Assembly: GCA_035559535.1 (NCBI GenBank)
Contig: DATMBG010000040.1
Location: 106,720 to 170,719, forward strand
Reading direction: 5' to 3'
DNA length: 64,000 nucleotides
DNA from: Candidatus Limnocylindrales bacterium
GTDB lineage: Bacteria > Moduliflexota > Moduliflexia > Moduliflexales > JAUQPW01
Shown: positions 45,816-56,157 of the stretch, one piece after another
Numbering within the stretch: the stretch's first letter is position 1
Layout of the letters: each line of letters opens with the position of its first letter
Program-made: the position numbers and the translations under genes
The notes under the pieces: model-generated
Database searches by the model: none
What the model saw: only the letters and a program-made list of their open reading frames with translations
What the model was told of the DNA's origin: nothing

Positions 45816-46748
45816 TTAGGAATTTAATTTCGCTCGATGCTTTTCATCTACAAGTTTTAGACAGGCGTAAATAACCTGGTTGACCGGAGTTGGGATAGAT
45901 AGCTCTTTTCCCAATCGGACGACGGTTCCGTTTAAAGCTTCTATCTCTATCCGCTTTTCATTTTCCAGATCCCGAAGCAGGGAAGCCTTACTCTCTTTAG
46001 TGAAAGTTGTAGCAATGGCTAAAATTCTATCGATGAGATCCGGATCCAGAAAGAGGCCTAAACCTTCCGCCACTGCTATGGATTCTTTCAGGGCTGCCAG
46101 GAAGATCTCCCGTGTTTGTGGGAACTCTATGGCTTCCCGCATCGGAGTACGCGTCAACCCTGTTAAGCCACTGGCAGCACAAATAAACACAAATTTACTC
46201 CACAGGGCTTTCTTCATATTTTCAGAAAGCTCACAATTAATTCCGGCTTTCTGAAACAGGTTAAAAAGACGCCGTGCCCGGTCTGTTATAGGTCCCTGAA
46301 GTTCTCCAAAAACAATCTTCCGGGGTCCCGCTGTTTGAGAAATAACTCCCGGAGCACTGATATGGGATTCAATATAGACGGCTCCAACCATCACCTTCTC
46401 TTCCCCTACGATTTTCCCAATTTTCTCTCCGTTGTCAACCCCATTTTGCAAAGTTAAGACCACCGTCTGGTTACCGAGGTTGGATAAAATCTGCCTGGCG
46501 GCATTTTCGGTATCATAGGTCTTTACACAAAACAGGATCACATCCACGAGTCCCGCTTCCTGAGGTTGAGCGATGGCTTTTACTTTAAGAGAAAAATCTC
46601 CGACTACACTCTTAACCGTTAATCCCCGTTCCTTCAACGCCCGGAGATGTTCGCCCCGGGCAACGAAATAAACCTCCTCCCCGGCCTTTGCTAAAAGTCC
46701 ACCAAAATACCCCCCTACCCCTCCTGTACCCATGACGAGAATTCGCAT
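45816..46748 (-). CDS. panE: 2-dehydropantoate 2-reductase family protein
   Basis: 310 residues from ATG 46748 (GGAG 8 bases upstream); an in-frame start nine codons up adds unlikely residues. MRILVMGTGGVGGYFGGLLA carries the NADP-binding GxGGxGG. LTLQNGVDN and the C-terminal SLLRDLENEKRIEIEALNG (catalytic Lys and Glu region) are typical of ketopantoate reductase. Reduces ketopantoate to pantoate for CoA synthesis; relatives reduce other 2-keto acids, so the symbol is likely but not certain. Confidence 0.85.
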   Translation of the reverse strand: MRILVMGTGGVGGYFGGLLAKAGEEVYFVARGEHLRALKERGLTVKSVVGDFSLKVKAIAQPQEAGLVDVILFCVKTYDTENAARQILSNLGNQTVVLTLQNGVDNGEKIGKIVGEEKVMVGAVYIESHISAPGVISQTAGPRKIVFGELQGPITDRARRLFNLFQKAGINCELSENMKKALWSKFVFICAASGLTGLTRTPMREAIEFPQTREIFLAALKESIAVAEGLGLFLDPDLIDRILAIATTFTKESKASLLRDLENEKRIEIEALNGTVVRLGKELSIPTPVNQVIYACLKLVDEKHRAKLNS

Positions 46749-46878
46749 GAATGAAGCTCCACATCTGATGTTCAAAGCCCAAAGCTTCTCCTGTCCTGGT
46801 TTGTGACTTCAGACCTTGAATCCAGAATCCTCAACACAAATTTCTATCCCCTATCTCTCTTAGAATTGGTAATTACAC

Positions 46879-46907
46879 ATGATACAAGACCCCTGCCGGG
46901 TTGTCAA
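46879..46907 (-). promoter_or_regulatory. Candidate sigma70 promoter for panE
   Basis: Minus strand TTGACA (46907-46902), 17-base spacer, TATCAT (46884-46879). Same boxes and spacing as the divergent dppB-like promoter. Start point near 46872, leaving a leader of about 120 bases. The divergent gap 46749-47070 also has a small hairpin ATCGC-TTTTTA-GCGAT at 46920-46935 and no gene. Confidence 0.6.
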
Positions 46908-47033
46908 TTAAAATTCCTTATCGCTTTTTAGCGATCCTGGAAATGGTATTCCCATATCGATGTGAGCTCCTTTTCACCTTAAAAGTCAAAACCAGATCAA
47001 TAAGAAATCCCTCTTAAACTCTCCACTGAAAGC

Positions 47034-47062
47034 TTGACAGAAAGGCCGGGGGACGCTATCAT
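47034..47062 (+). promoter_or_regulatory. Strong sigma70 promoter, near-leaderless, for the dppBC-like genes
   Basis: TTGACA at 47034-47039, 17-base spacer, TATCAT at 47057-47062. Transcription should start about 47069, within 2 bases of the ATG at 47071, and no Shine-Dalgarno exists. TATCAT (47057) and ATGATA (47071) also form an inverted repeat across the start. Confidence 0.65.
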
Positions 47063-47070
47063 ACGGTACC

Positions 47071-47994
47071 ATGATACCATATATTATTCGACGTTTGTTA
47101 TGGGTTATTCCTGTCATTCTGGGAGTGTCTACCCTTGTCTTCTTTTTTATCCATCTTATTCCTGGGGATCCTGTGGAATTGATGTTAGGGGAAAGTGCAG
47201 AGCCTGCCGATAAAGCTGCTCTGCGGGAAGAGCTGGGACTTAACAAGCCTATCCTTCAGCAGTATACCCAATTTCTCTGGAGACTTGCCCAGGGTAACCT
47301 GGGAAGATCCCTGCATACCCACAAACCGGTTTTACAGAGTATTCTTACCCGGTATCCGGCTACCCTGGAATTGACCTTTGCGGCCTTAGGTATTGCAGTG
47401 ATAATTGCGATCCCGGTAGGGGTTATGGCAGCCACGCGACAGTATTCCTGGTTAGATAACGGTTCTATGTTTCTGGCTTTGTTAGGGGTTTCCATGCCTA
47501 ATTTCTGGTTGGGTCCCCTGTTCATTATTTTATTTTCCATTAACCTGGGATGGTTACCCGTATCCGGAAGAGGGGGATGGGATCATCTCATCCTGCCGGC
47601 CATAACCCTGGGTATGGCCATGGCCGCAATCCTGACCCGTATGACCCGTTCCAGTGTTCTGGAGGTGATCCATGAGGACTATATTCGAACCGCTCGGGCC
47701 AAGGGACTTCGGGAGAGTGTGGTTATTTTTAAGCATGCTCTCCGAAATGCTCTGATCCCGGTAATTACCCTGATAGGTCTTCAATTCGGTACATTGCTCT
47801 CCGGGGCTGTGATCACGGAAACGATCTTTGCCTGGCCAGGAATCGGACGGTTAACTATTGAAGCCATCAATAAGCGGGATTATCCTCTGGTACAGGGATG
47901 CATACTGGTTATTGCTTTGTCTTATGTCCTGGTAAACCTGATTACAGACCTGATCTACTCCCTGGTGGATCCTCGAATTAGATATGAAAAATAG
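47071..47994 (+). CDS. ABC transporter permease, DppB/OppB type
   Basis: 307 residues. Starts IIRRLLWVIPVILGVSTLVF, the family N-terminus, with FFFIHLIPGDPVELMLG next, six membrane helices, and the EAA-type loop RTARAKGLRESVVIFKHALR. Forms a channel with the DppC-type partner for peptides, nickel or other small solutes. No binding protein or ATPase gene adjoins, so these must be encoded elsewhere. Confidence 0.93.
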   Translation: MIPYIIRRLLWVIPVILGVSTLVFFFIHLIPGDPVELMLGESAEPADKAALREELGLNKPILQQYTQFLWRLAQGNLGRSLHTHKPVLQSILTRYPATLELTFAALGIAVIIAIPVGVMAATRQYSWLDNGSMFLALLGVSMPNFWLGPLFIILFSINLGWLPVSGRGGWDHLILPAITLGMAMAAILTRMTRSSVLEVIHEDYIRTARAKGLRESVVIFKHALRNALIPVITLIGLQFGTLLSGAVITETIFAWPGIGRLTIEAINKRDYPLVQGCILVIALSYVLVNLITDLIYSLVDPRIRYEK

Positions 47995-48790
47995 ATTGGC
48001 TCGCATAGGTTTACTGATCATCTCCCTGTTGATTTTCACGGCCATCTTTGCCCCTTTCCTGGCCCCCTATGATCCTACCGATCAAAAGATGGAAGAAGGT
48101 TTGAATCCTCCAAGTCCTGAACACCCCTTTGGTCAGGATCGTCTGGGGCGGGATATTTTAAGCCGGATCATCTACGGGTCCAGAATATCTTTGGGAGTTG
48201 GTATGGCTACCGTGGGTGTTTCCTTAACCCTTGGACTCTTCATTGGTTCTATAGCCGGATATTACGGAGGTTTAGTCGATCAGCTCTTCATGAGGATAAT
48301 TGATATTTTACAGGCCTTCCCGGGCATTTTACTGGCCATTTCTATTATCGCCATCCTGGGCCCCAGTTTGAGTCATGTCACTCTGGCTTTATGCTTAATG
48401 GGATGGGTCAGTTATGCCAGGATCGTGCGAGGCCAGGTTCTATTTTTACGTGAATATGAGTATGTTGCAGCCGCAAAAGCCTTAGGAGCCAGCGCCTCAA
48501 GGATTATTCTCCATCATATCCTACCCAACTTATTAGCCCCCGTTATGGTTCAGGCTACTTTTGGTATGGCAGGGGCCATTCTGGCAGAGGCAGGACTCAG
48601 TTTTCTGGGATTGGGAGCACAACCTCCAACCCCAAGCTGGGGATCTATGCTCAACGAAGGAAGGCAATTTCTTTTAGTTGCCCCCCATTTGACGACTTTT
48701 CCGGGGTTGGCTATTATGATAGTCGTTCTAGGGTTTAATTTTCTGGGGGACGGATTACGAGATATGTTAGATGTAAAAAGTGCCGATTGA
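47984..48790 (+). CDS. ABC transporter permease, DppC/OppC type
   Basis: 268 residues. N-terminal helix and APYDPTDQKMEEGLNPPSPE, HPFGQDRLGRDILSRIIYGS is the family hallmark, and the EAA loop reads AAAKALGASASRIILHHILP. Starts 11 bases inside the DppB-type gene, implying coupled translation and a 1:1 complex. Confidence 0.94.
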   Translation: MKNRLARIGLLIISLLIFTAIFAPFLAPYDPTDQKMEEGLNPPSPEHPFGQDRLGRDILSRIIYGSRISLGVGMATVGVSLTLGLFIGSIAGYYGGLVDQLFMRIIDILQAFPGILLAISIIAILGPSLSHVTLALCLMGWVSYARIVRGQVLFLREYEYVAAAKALGASASRIILHHILPNLLAPVMVQATFGMAGAILAEAGLSFLGLGAQPPTPSWGSMLNEGRQFLLVAPHLTTFPGLAIMIVVLGFNFLGDGLRDMLDVKSAD

Positions 48791-48814
48791 GCCTCCCTGG
48801 AAGGGAAAGGTAAA

Positions 48815-49330
48815 CTAAGATTTTTTCAGTCGGGATTTCAACTTCTCCAGCTCATCTCCCACCGCCAAATCTTCGAATTTCTTATCGAGTGGGTGTTCCT
48901 GGGAATTCACCAGCATTTCTAACTCGGCCAGCAAGCGAGGAGCGTCTATGGAAGGCGCATGTTGTTGGGCCTTCAGTTTGAGCTTCTCTTTCAAAATAGC
49001 GTTTTTATCTCGAAGTTGTGTATATTCAGATTTTAACTTTTCGACTTCCTGTTCCAGGAAATCAACCTGTTTTTGAGCCTCCTGCATGAGGGTCAGGTCT
49101 TGAACGTGCTGAGCTAAGGAAACCCGCTGCTTCCATTGCTCCAGTTCCCGTTCTTTCTGTTGAAGATTCTTTTCGGTGATTTTCTCTGTCAGAAGAAATC
49201 TCCAGACATATTCTCTGGTTTCTTCATAGGAGAGAGGGTCAATCAGGAGATCCGAATCCTTTTGCATCCCGGTATTTGACGGGGAAGGTTCGGTTGAGTT
49301 AGATTTAGGATCTAGGGGATTTTGTTCCAT
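48815..49330 (-). CDS. Coiled-coil protein of unknown function
   Basis: 171 residues, charged, no signal peptide. An N-terminal Ser/Pro-rich tail precedes LSYEETREYVWRFLLTEKI, then a long coiled coil at about 55-125 (QQKERELEQWKQRVSLAQHV, FLEQEVEKLKSEYTQLRDKN). The start lies one base after the stop region of the PaaK-like gene, so the two form an operon. Confidence 0.78.
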   Translation of the reverse strand: MEQNPLDPKSNSTEPSPSNTGMQKDSDLLIDPLSYEETREYVWRFLLTEKITEKNLQQKERELEQWKQRVSLAQHVQDLTLMQEAQKQVDFLEQEVEKLKSEYTQLRDKNAILKEKLKLKAQQHAPSIDAPRLLAELEMLVNSQEHPLDKKFEDLAVGDELEKLKSRLKKS

Positions 49331-49331
49331 G

Positions 49332-50627
49332 TTAGTTTATAATTTTAAATCGTCTGGCTTTCATTTCAAACCGGGGGAGGCTACCCGGTTCGGCCAGTGT
49401 AATGTGCGTTCTCAAATTCAATTGGGCACGCAGGGTTTGAAAAACTTTTTCCTGAATTTGCTTTTTTTCTTCCTCACTTCCTTTAATTTCTAACTTCAGA
49501 TGAAGTTCTTCCATCTCTTTTTCCCGGTAAATTTCTGCACTGAACTCCTCAACTTGATGGAACTGACGGATAATATTCTCAATGGCGCTGGGGAAAATAT
49601 TCACTCCCCGAACGGTAATCATATCATCCACCCGGCCCAGAATCCCTCCCATCATGCGCGCAAATCTTCGACCACATTCACAAGGATCTTCATTTAATTC
49701 CACCAGATCTCCCGTTCTATAACGAATCACCGGGGTTCCCCACCGGCCCAGATTGGTTATGACCAATTCTCCTTTTCTACCTGCCGGGAGAGCTTTCCCG
49801 GTACTGGGATCGATGACTTCGGCGATAAATTCTCCTTCATTGAGATGAATGCCGCCGGGTTGAACGCTGCATTCATACCCGAAAGCTCCCACTTCCGTTG
49901 CCCCGGCATGATCGAAACACTTGGCTCCCCAGGCCATTTCAATCTTTTTTTTCGTGGCCGGAATACTGGCTCCCGGCTCACCGGCATGAATGGTAATCCG
50001 AATGGAAGATTTAGCAATATCGATTCCGTTTTCCTCGGCAATACTGGCTAATCGGAGGGCATAGCTCGGGGTACATACTAAAACGGTTGCCTGGGTTTCC
50101 AGCATCAGTTTAAGCCTTTGCAGAGAATCCAGTCCACCCCCCGAAATTCCCAAACACCCTATGGATTGGGCTCCATCAAAGGCACTCCAGAAACCGATAA
50201 AAGGTCCAAAGGAAAATCCGAAAAAAACCCTATCGCCCCACCCGACCCCCGCAGCCCGATAAATGTAATTCCAACATTTAATCCACCACTCCCAACTTTC
50301 CCGGGTATCCAGGATTCGAAGCGGCTTTCCGGTTGTACCAGAAGTCTGATGGTAGCGAACATATTCCTTCAAAGGATAAGTCAGGTTGGTTCCATAGGGT
50401 GGATGGTCTTCTTGATCCTGGGATAATTCACTTTTAGTGGTAAAGGGAAGATGAGAGAGAGATTCCAGACTGCTTAAATCCTCAGGGACGATCCCGGCTT
50501 CTTGAAGCTTTCGTGTATAGAAAGGGTTTTTTTGGTAAATCTCCCTCAGAAGCCTTCTTAACCTTGTGAATTGATGCTGGATTAGAATCTCTCGTTCAGC
50601 ACACTCTATCTCTGGATTGAAGTACAT
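49332..50627 (-). CDS. Phenylacetate-CoA ligase family adenylate-forming enzyme (PaaK-like)
   Basis: 431 residues from ATG 50627; an in-frame TTG at 50645 lies in promoter-like sequence. ATP loop HQTSGTTGKPLRI, then FDHAGATEVGAFGYEC, YRTGDLVEL, a metal-binding-like CECGRR, and GRVDDMITVRGVNIFPSAIE as in PaaK. Activates an aromatic or other carboxylic acid to the acyl-CoA. No paa catabolic genes accompany it, so the substrate is open. ATTATA at 50631-50636 gives a TATAAT on the minus strand only 3 bases from the ATG; whether it is used is unclear. Confidence 0.88.
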   Translation of the reverse strand: MYFNPEIECAEREILIQHQFTRLRRLLREIYQKNPFYTRKLQEAGIVPEDLSSLESLSHLPFTTKSELSQDQEDHPPYGTNLTYPLKEYVRYHQTSGTTGKPLRILDTRESWEWWIKCWNYIYRAAGVGWGDRVFFGFSFGPFIGFWSAFDGAQSIGCLGISGGGLDSLQRLKLMLETQATVLVCTPSYALRLASIAEENGIDIAKSSIRITIHAGEPGASIPATKKKIEMAWGAKCFDHAGATEVGAFGYECSVQPGGIHLNEGEFIAEVIDPSTGKALPAGRKGELVITNLGRWGTPVIRYRTGDLVELNEDPCECGRRFARMMGGILGRVDDMITVRGVNIFPSAIENIIRQFHQVEEFSAEIYREKEMEELHLKLEIKGSEEEKKQIQEKVFQTLRAQLNLRTHITLAEPGSLPRFEMKARRFKIIN

Positions 50628-50725
50628 GGTATTATACTTTATCAAACAACCGGAATCTTGTCAAGGGAATTGTCCTTATCCAACAGGGTTTTTACCGGCT
50701 TCTTGAAAAAATATGGGTAAAAGCC

Positions 50726-50752
50726 TTGACAAGAACCGGAGAATTATATAAG
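50726..50752 (+). promoter_or_regulatory. Candidate sigma70 promoter for metK
   Basis: TTGACA at 50726-50731 and TATAAG at 50747-50752, spacer only 15 bases. TAAGTT at 17-base spacing is an alternative -10. A start near 50759 gives a leader of about 120 bases. Confidence 0.45.
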
Positions 50753-50791
50753 TTCTTACAATTAACTTATCCTGTGTTATAGGTCCCAACT

Positions 50792-50860
50792 CTTAAACTT
50801 AAGCGAAGGAGAAAGAATCCTTAAACTTTGCAGGATAGTCTTGTTTGCAGAAGTTTAAGG
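50792..50860 (+). promoter_or_regulatory. metK leader with two competing stems
   Basis: CCTTAAACTT at 50819-50828 is perfectly complementary to AAGTTTAAGG at 50851-50860 (10 bp, 22-base loop). A second copy, CTTAAACTT at 50792-50800, could pair with the same downstream strand. The last strand ends 18 bases before the metK ATG. I do not see the cores of known SAM riboswitches. Confidence 0.5.
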
Positions 50861-50878
50861 AACTGAGAGCCAAAAAGA

Positions 50879-52030
50879 ATGGAACGTAAAGACTATCTTT
50901 TTACGTCGGAGTCAGTAACTGAAGGACATCCAGATAAAATAGCCGATCAAATTTCAGACGCCGTACTTGATGCGATTCTGGCCGAAGATCCTATGGGTCG
51001 GGTAGCTTGTGAGACGATTGTAACCACAGGAATTGCCTTTGTGGCAGGAGAAATTACCACCAAATGTTATGTGGACATCCCTAAAATCGTTCGAAATACC
51101 ATTAAAGATGTGGGATATACACGGGCCAAATATGGATTTGATTATGAGACTTGCGCGGTAGTTACGGCCATTGATGAGCAATCTCCGGATATTGCCATGG
51201 GGGTAGATCCTGGAGGAGCCGGGGATCAGGGTTTAATGTTTGGATATGCCACCGACGAAACCGAAGAACTGATGCCCACACCCATTATGATAGCTCATAA
51301 GCTGACCATGAGATTGGCTGAGGTTCGTAAGAAAGATATCCTGCCCTATATCCGTCCGGATGGTAAATCCCAGGTAACCATTGAATATATAGATGGGAAA
51401 CCTGTAAGGGTTGATACCGTAGTTATTTCTGCTCAGCATAGTCCGGATGTGGATATCAAGACCCTCCGGGAAGACATTATCGAAAAAGTCGTAGAACCCG
51501 TTCTTCCCAAAGAGCTGTTCAATCCTTATAACATCAAATACCATATCAATCCCACAGGTCGCTTTGTGGTAGGAGGACCCCACGGAGATACCGGCCTTAC
51601 CGGTAGAAAAATTATTGTCGATACCTATGGTGGCGTAGGGAGCCACGGTGGAGGCGCTTTTTCCGGAAAAGATCCTTCTAAAGTAGATCGTTCGGCTTCT
51701 TATATGGCCCGGCATATTGCAAAAAATATTGTGGCTGCCGGTCTTGCTAAGAAATGCGAAATCCAGATTGCCTATGCCATTGGCATTGCAGATCCGGTTT
51801 CTATTATGATAGATACCCAAGGTACAGGTATTCTACCCAATAGTGAGCTTAAACGTATCGTCCGGGAAATTTTTGATTTAACTCCTAAAGGAATTATTAA
51901 CTATCTTGATCTTCGAAGACCTATTTATAAAAAGACCGCTGCTTATGGACACTTTGGCCGAAATGAGCCGGAATTTACCTGGGAAAAAACCAATCGTGTA
52001 GAGGACCTCAGAGCAGCCGCCGGTCTTTAA
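50879..52030 (+). CDS. metK: S-adenosylmethionine synthase
   Basis: 383 residues, normal length. [20 protein letters not shown] at the start, [15 protein letters not shown], the P-loop-like [16 protein letters not shown], and [14 protein letters not shown] at the end. Makes SAM from methionine and ATP. Directly upstream of ahcY, the next step but one in the methyl cycle, 131 bases apart. Its leader carries a candidate switch structure. Confidence 0.97.
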   Translation: MERKDYLFTSESVTEGHPDKIADQISDAVLDAILAEDPMGRVACETIVTTGIAFVAGEITTKCYVDIPKIVRNTIKDVGYTRAKYGFDYETCAVVTAIDEQSPDIAMGVDPGGAGDQGLMFGYATDETEELMPTPIMIAHKLTMRLAEVRKKDILPYIRPDGKSQVTIEYIDGKPVRVDTVVISAQHSPDVDIKTLREDIIEKVVEPVLPKELFNPYNIKYHINPTGRFVVGGPHGDTGLTGRKIIVDTYGGVGSHGGGAFSGKDPSKVDRSASYMARHIAKNIVAAGLAKKCEIQIAYAIGIADPVSIMIDTQGTGILPNSELKRIVREIFDLTPKGIINYLDLRRPIYKKTAAYGHFGRNEPEFTWEKTNRVEDLRAAAGL

Positions 52031-52104
52031 AGGTTGATCTGTTGTAAGGTCGTGAGGGGAAAAGGAGTAGAGCCGTGGAATGATGAAATCAGGGAGTGGT
52101 ATAG

Positions 52105-53418
<1,314 letters not shown>

Positions 53419-53420
53419 GA

Positions 53421-53510
53421 GGGACGCGGGGTTATGGGACACGGGGACTGGAAGACGCGGGGAAATGTCTCCCAGTCCCCGTGTCGCCGCGTCTCATAAC
53501 TCCGCGTCCC
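53421..53510. repeat. Large intergenic inverted repeat of 7-base-like units
   Basis: Arm 53421-53451 (GGGACGCGGGGTTATGGGAC then ACGGGGACTGG) pairs with 53472-53510, which is eight bases longer because it holds an extra GACGCGGC-like unit. About 30 bp of stem around a 20-base loop. It lies between the convergent ahcY and HEAT-repeat genes and may end both transcripts, but its unit structure marks it as a member of the dispersed hairpin family. Confidence 0.85.
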
Positions 53511-53538
53511 AAAACCCCCAGGTCCCCCGGATTGCCGG

Positions 53539-55230
53539 TTACGCCGCATGCCACTTTCCGGTTCGTAGATTCCAACTGGCTACCCGAAACAGAACCAGCA
53601 CAGCACTTTGACTGATCCTCTCATCGGGGCTGTGGGAGAGGTTTTCCAGGTTTCTAATTTCAATTTGTTGACCCTGTTGCCTTAACAACCTGGCCATATT
53701 GGCTTTTATAATATAAGGATCCGGTAAGTTTAAAAAGGGAAGAATCAGTTTTGTCAGCTCCCGATCCATTCTTTCCATGGCATCCAACAAAGCAAGGCGT
53801 TCTTGCCGGTCGGCTTTTTTCAACTTTTTAATAATTTCTACCAGAGGTTCCCCATCGTCTAAAGTTTCGAAGGTTTTAAAAACCTTTTGTTTAATTTGAT
53901 CATTTTCCTCTTCAAGATACTGAATAATCGGTTCCGTGATCTCCGGATCTTTTAAGGATTTCAGAGTTTCCTCGGTAATCAAATTCTGCAGGAGCATTTC
54001 TAATTCGGCTTTTAAAACCTTTTTGAGAAGCGGGATGATCTGATGGGGTTGATTTTCAAGTTGAACGGCCTGTTCCTTCCACAATTTCACAGGAGCCTTA
54101 GAGATATAAATATCCCCTATGTATTCCAGAATTTCGGCTGCCAGAATCCTCCCAAATCCATCCACCGACTTATCCCGAAGTAGATCCAGGAGCTTTTCAA
54201 CTACTCGAGGCGAGGCCATTTTTCTCAAAACCTCTGCTACGTTCATCCGCAACGGTTCTCCCTTTTGTCGGAGTATATCCACCAGAGCATCGACGGCTTC
54301 ATCGTTACCCAACTCACTCATCGCCTCGATAATACTGAGGCGAAGAAAGTCCTCCTCTTCCCGGCTAAAAATCTCCTTGAAGAAGGGAAGTGCCTGGGGA
54401 TTTTTCCATTTACCTACAATCTCAATGAGATTTCGTTGGGCTATTTTGTTTAAATTCTTAAAATAAGAAAAGATCTCCTCTACAGGAAGGTTGCGATATT
54501 CTTGAAAGATTTCGGCAGCAATTTCCTGAATCTCCGGATTTTCATCCCCTAAAGTTCTCATCACCAATTCCAGCTTTCGTTCACTCTCTAGATTTCGCAG
54601 GGCTTCAATGGCATTCTGACGAACCCGTGGGTCTCGATCGTTGAGGAGATCGGCCAGGATATCGATCATGTTATTGGAGGCAATCTTTCCGATTACATAA
54701 GCCGCCCCTGCTCGCATGTCCCCTTTGTTATCCTGAACCATATTTTTCAAGGTTTCCAGGGCTTCCTGGCTTCCAACTTGATGTAAAGCAATAATGGTAT
54801 TAACTCTCACCCGACTATCCGGATCTTCCAGGAGAGGGTTTAAGACTTGATTGACTTTTTCCCCTCCAATCCGATGAAGGGCCTCTACAGCCTCCGCACG
54901 AACCATTTTGTCTTTATCCTTGAGTTTTGAGGTCACAAGGGGAATTTCCTTGGAGCTTCCTAATAATCCTATTCCTTTGACGGCGGTTGCTCTAACTAAA
55001 GGATGAATATCTTCTATAGACAAAATCATCGCTTCCAGTGCCTGCATGCCTCCAATTTTAATGAGAGCCTCCAAAGCCAAAATTTTAACCTCTGAATGGG
55101 TTTCTTGAATGGCAACCTGGACCAACGCCTTTACGGCTTTTTTATTTTTAAGTTCACCTAAAGCAAAAATAGCCTTTTTCCTTATTTCAATATCTTTACT
55201 CGAAAGCAACTCAACGATGCTTCTTGTCAT
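53539..55230 (-). CDS. HEAT-repeat protein
   Basis: 563 residues without signal peptide or membrane helix. About the first 350 residues are successive ~31-residue HEAT/PBS-lyase-type repeats (SKDIEIRKKAIFALGELKNK, DKDKMVRAEAVEALHRIGGE, DRDPRVRQNAIEALRNLESE). The rest is more divergent helical repeat. A protein-binding scaffold; partner unknown. Convergent with ahcY. Confidence 0.88.
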   Translation of the reverse strand: MTRSIVELLSSKDIEIRKKAIFALGELKNKKAVKALVQVAIQETHSEVKILALEALIKIGGMQALEAMILSIEDIHPLVRATAVKGIGLLGSSKEIPLVTSKLKDKDKMVRAEAVEALHRIGGEKVNQVLNPLLEDPDSRVRVNTIIALHQVGSQEALETLKNMVQDNKGDMRAGAAYVIGKIASNNMIDILADLLNDRDPRVRQNAIEALRNLESERKLELVMRTLGDENPEIQEIAAEIFQEYRNLPVEEIFSYFKNLNKIAQRNLIEIVGKWKNPQALPFFKEIFSREEEDFLRLSIIEAMSELGNDEAVDALVDILRQKGEPLRMNVAEVLRKMASPRVVEKLLDLLRDKSVDGFGRILAAEILEYIGDIYISKAPVKLWKEQAVQLENQPHQIIPLLKKVLKAELEMLLQNLITEETLKSLKDPEITEPIIQYLEEENDQIKQKVFKTFETLDDGEPLVEIIKKLKKADRQERLALLDAMERMDRELTKLILPFLNLPDPYIIKANMARLLRQQGQQIEIRNLENLSHSPDERISQSAVLVLFRVASWNLRTGKWHAA

Positions 55231-55335
55231 AAGATCAACTCCAGAGGTTAGAAGTAAAAATAACTCATTATGTGGGTTATACAGCTAAACCCCCCTTTAC
55301 GGCCTGGTTTGATTATTCGTTGGCACGGTTGCTTG

Positions 55336-55364
55336 TAATTACCCTACTTTAAAATATTTGTCAA
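55336..55364 (-). promoter_or_regulatory. Candidate sigma70 promoter for HEAT-repeat gene
   Basis: Minus strand TTGACA (55364-55359), 17-base spacer, TAATTA (55341-55336). Start point near 55329, leader of about 100 bases. Confidence 0.5.
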
Positions 55365-55461
55365 CTAAATAAATGAAGATATCCCTGAATATTTACTAAG
55401 AAAGACGCCGACCTTCAGGTTCTTAACCGTTTACCATCCGGAGTTCCTGATCGATCCCATT

Positions 55462-55821
55462 TTATAAGTCTTCCGCATCACTTTCCCTGGGATCTGGAGT
55501 TAACTCCCCGGATTCAACGGCCTCCTCAACCATCTGATCAAAATCATCTCCCACCTCTTCGCCCATTTCTTTCCCCATCTTCTTCATCCAACGGGCAATG
55601 CTTGCAGGATCATTTTCATCTAATCCACTTAAACGACTCGGATCGGCCAGGGCCTCCAATCGGGCTTCTTCGGATCTGAGGGTAGCAAACCTGGAGAAAA
55701 GACGTCTGAGGTCTTCGCTTCCACATTTTTGGCACTCCAGTTTACCTGGATTGTGGATATTTCGAATGAAAAACGTACTTTTTCTTCCACATGAATTACA
55801 GCGATATTCGTAAATAGGCAT
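55462..55821 (-). CDS. FmdB-family zinc ribbon protein
   Basis: 119 residues. Starts MPIYEYRCNSCGRKSTFFI and continues ECQKCGSEDLRRLFS, giving two CxxC pairs of the FmdB/CxxC_CXXC_SSSS ribbon. The acidic helical C-terminus (MKKMGKEMGEEVGDDFDQMV) resembles other long FmdB-type proteins. Role unknown, perhaps regulation of C1 metabolism genes as first proposed for FmdB. Confidence 0.9.
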   Translation of the reverse strand: MPIYEYRCNSCGRKSTFFIRNIHNPGKLECQKCGSEDLRRLFSRFATLRSEEARLEALADPSRLSGLDENDPASIARWMKKMGKEMGEEVGDDFDQMVEEAVESGELTPDPRESDAEDL

Positions 55822-55830
55822 ATCTGCAGT

Positions 55831-55922
55831 AAAACGTAAGGTGTAATACGTAAGTACCCGGCGGATAAAACCCGCAAAACTCTGCCGAAAACTTACTTCT
55901 AACGTATTACATTTTACGTTTT
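55831..55922. repeat. Inverted repeat upstream of FmdB-like gene
   Basis: AAAACGTAAGGTGTAATACG (55831-55850) pairs with the right arm within 55892-55922 (AACGTATTACATTTTACGTT) over about 25 bp with few mismatches. Units such as TAATACGTAA and AACGTATTAC are typical of the short-unit hairpin family. Confidence 0.75.
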
Positions 55923-55961
55923 AAATTTCTCGTTAAGGAGGTAATCGGATACTCCTTCGAT

Positions 55962-55977
55962 AGGTTAGTAGGTTAAA
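55962..55977. repeat. Partial inverted copy of the CAAACG-CGTTTG element flank
   Basis: AGGTTAGTAGGTTAAA is the exact reverse complement of 16 bases (TTTAACCTACTAACCT) of copy 1 at 10473-10488. Confidence 0.6.
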
Positions 55978-56074
55978 AGGACTCTGTCAATAAAATTATC
56001 GGTTCCGGGGAATACAGGCAGGACACCCGCCGGATCTGGTGAGTTAATTTATTAGAATAAGGTTTTAATTTTAT

Positions 56075-56103
56075 TTGACACCGTTAAGAAAAGAAGGTAT
56101 TCA
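56075..56103 (+). promoter_or_regulatory. Candidate sigma70 promoter for RraA-like gene
   Basis: TTGACA at 56075-56080, 17-base spacer, TATTCA at 56098-56103. Start point near 56110, leader of about 48 bases with AAAAGGAG before the ATG. Confidence 0.45.
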
Positions 56104-56157
56104 GGTAAAACCACCCTCACCATCAGATTATAACCTTGCAATGGAAAAGGAGTTTTT

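Noticed and set aside
50625-50668. Strong promoter for the PaaK-like gene
   Set aside because: TATAAT is present, but TTGACA is 22 bases away and the start codon would precede the start point.
50753-50878. Known SAM riboswitch (SAM-I/IV, SAM-II, SAH) in the metK leader
   Set aside because: None of the conserved core sequences of those classes is visible; only the competing stems were reported.
51233-51820. 195-codon minus-strand frame inside metK
   Set aside because: Shadow of a highly conserved gene.
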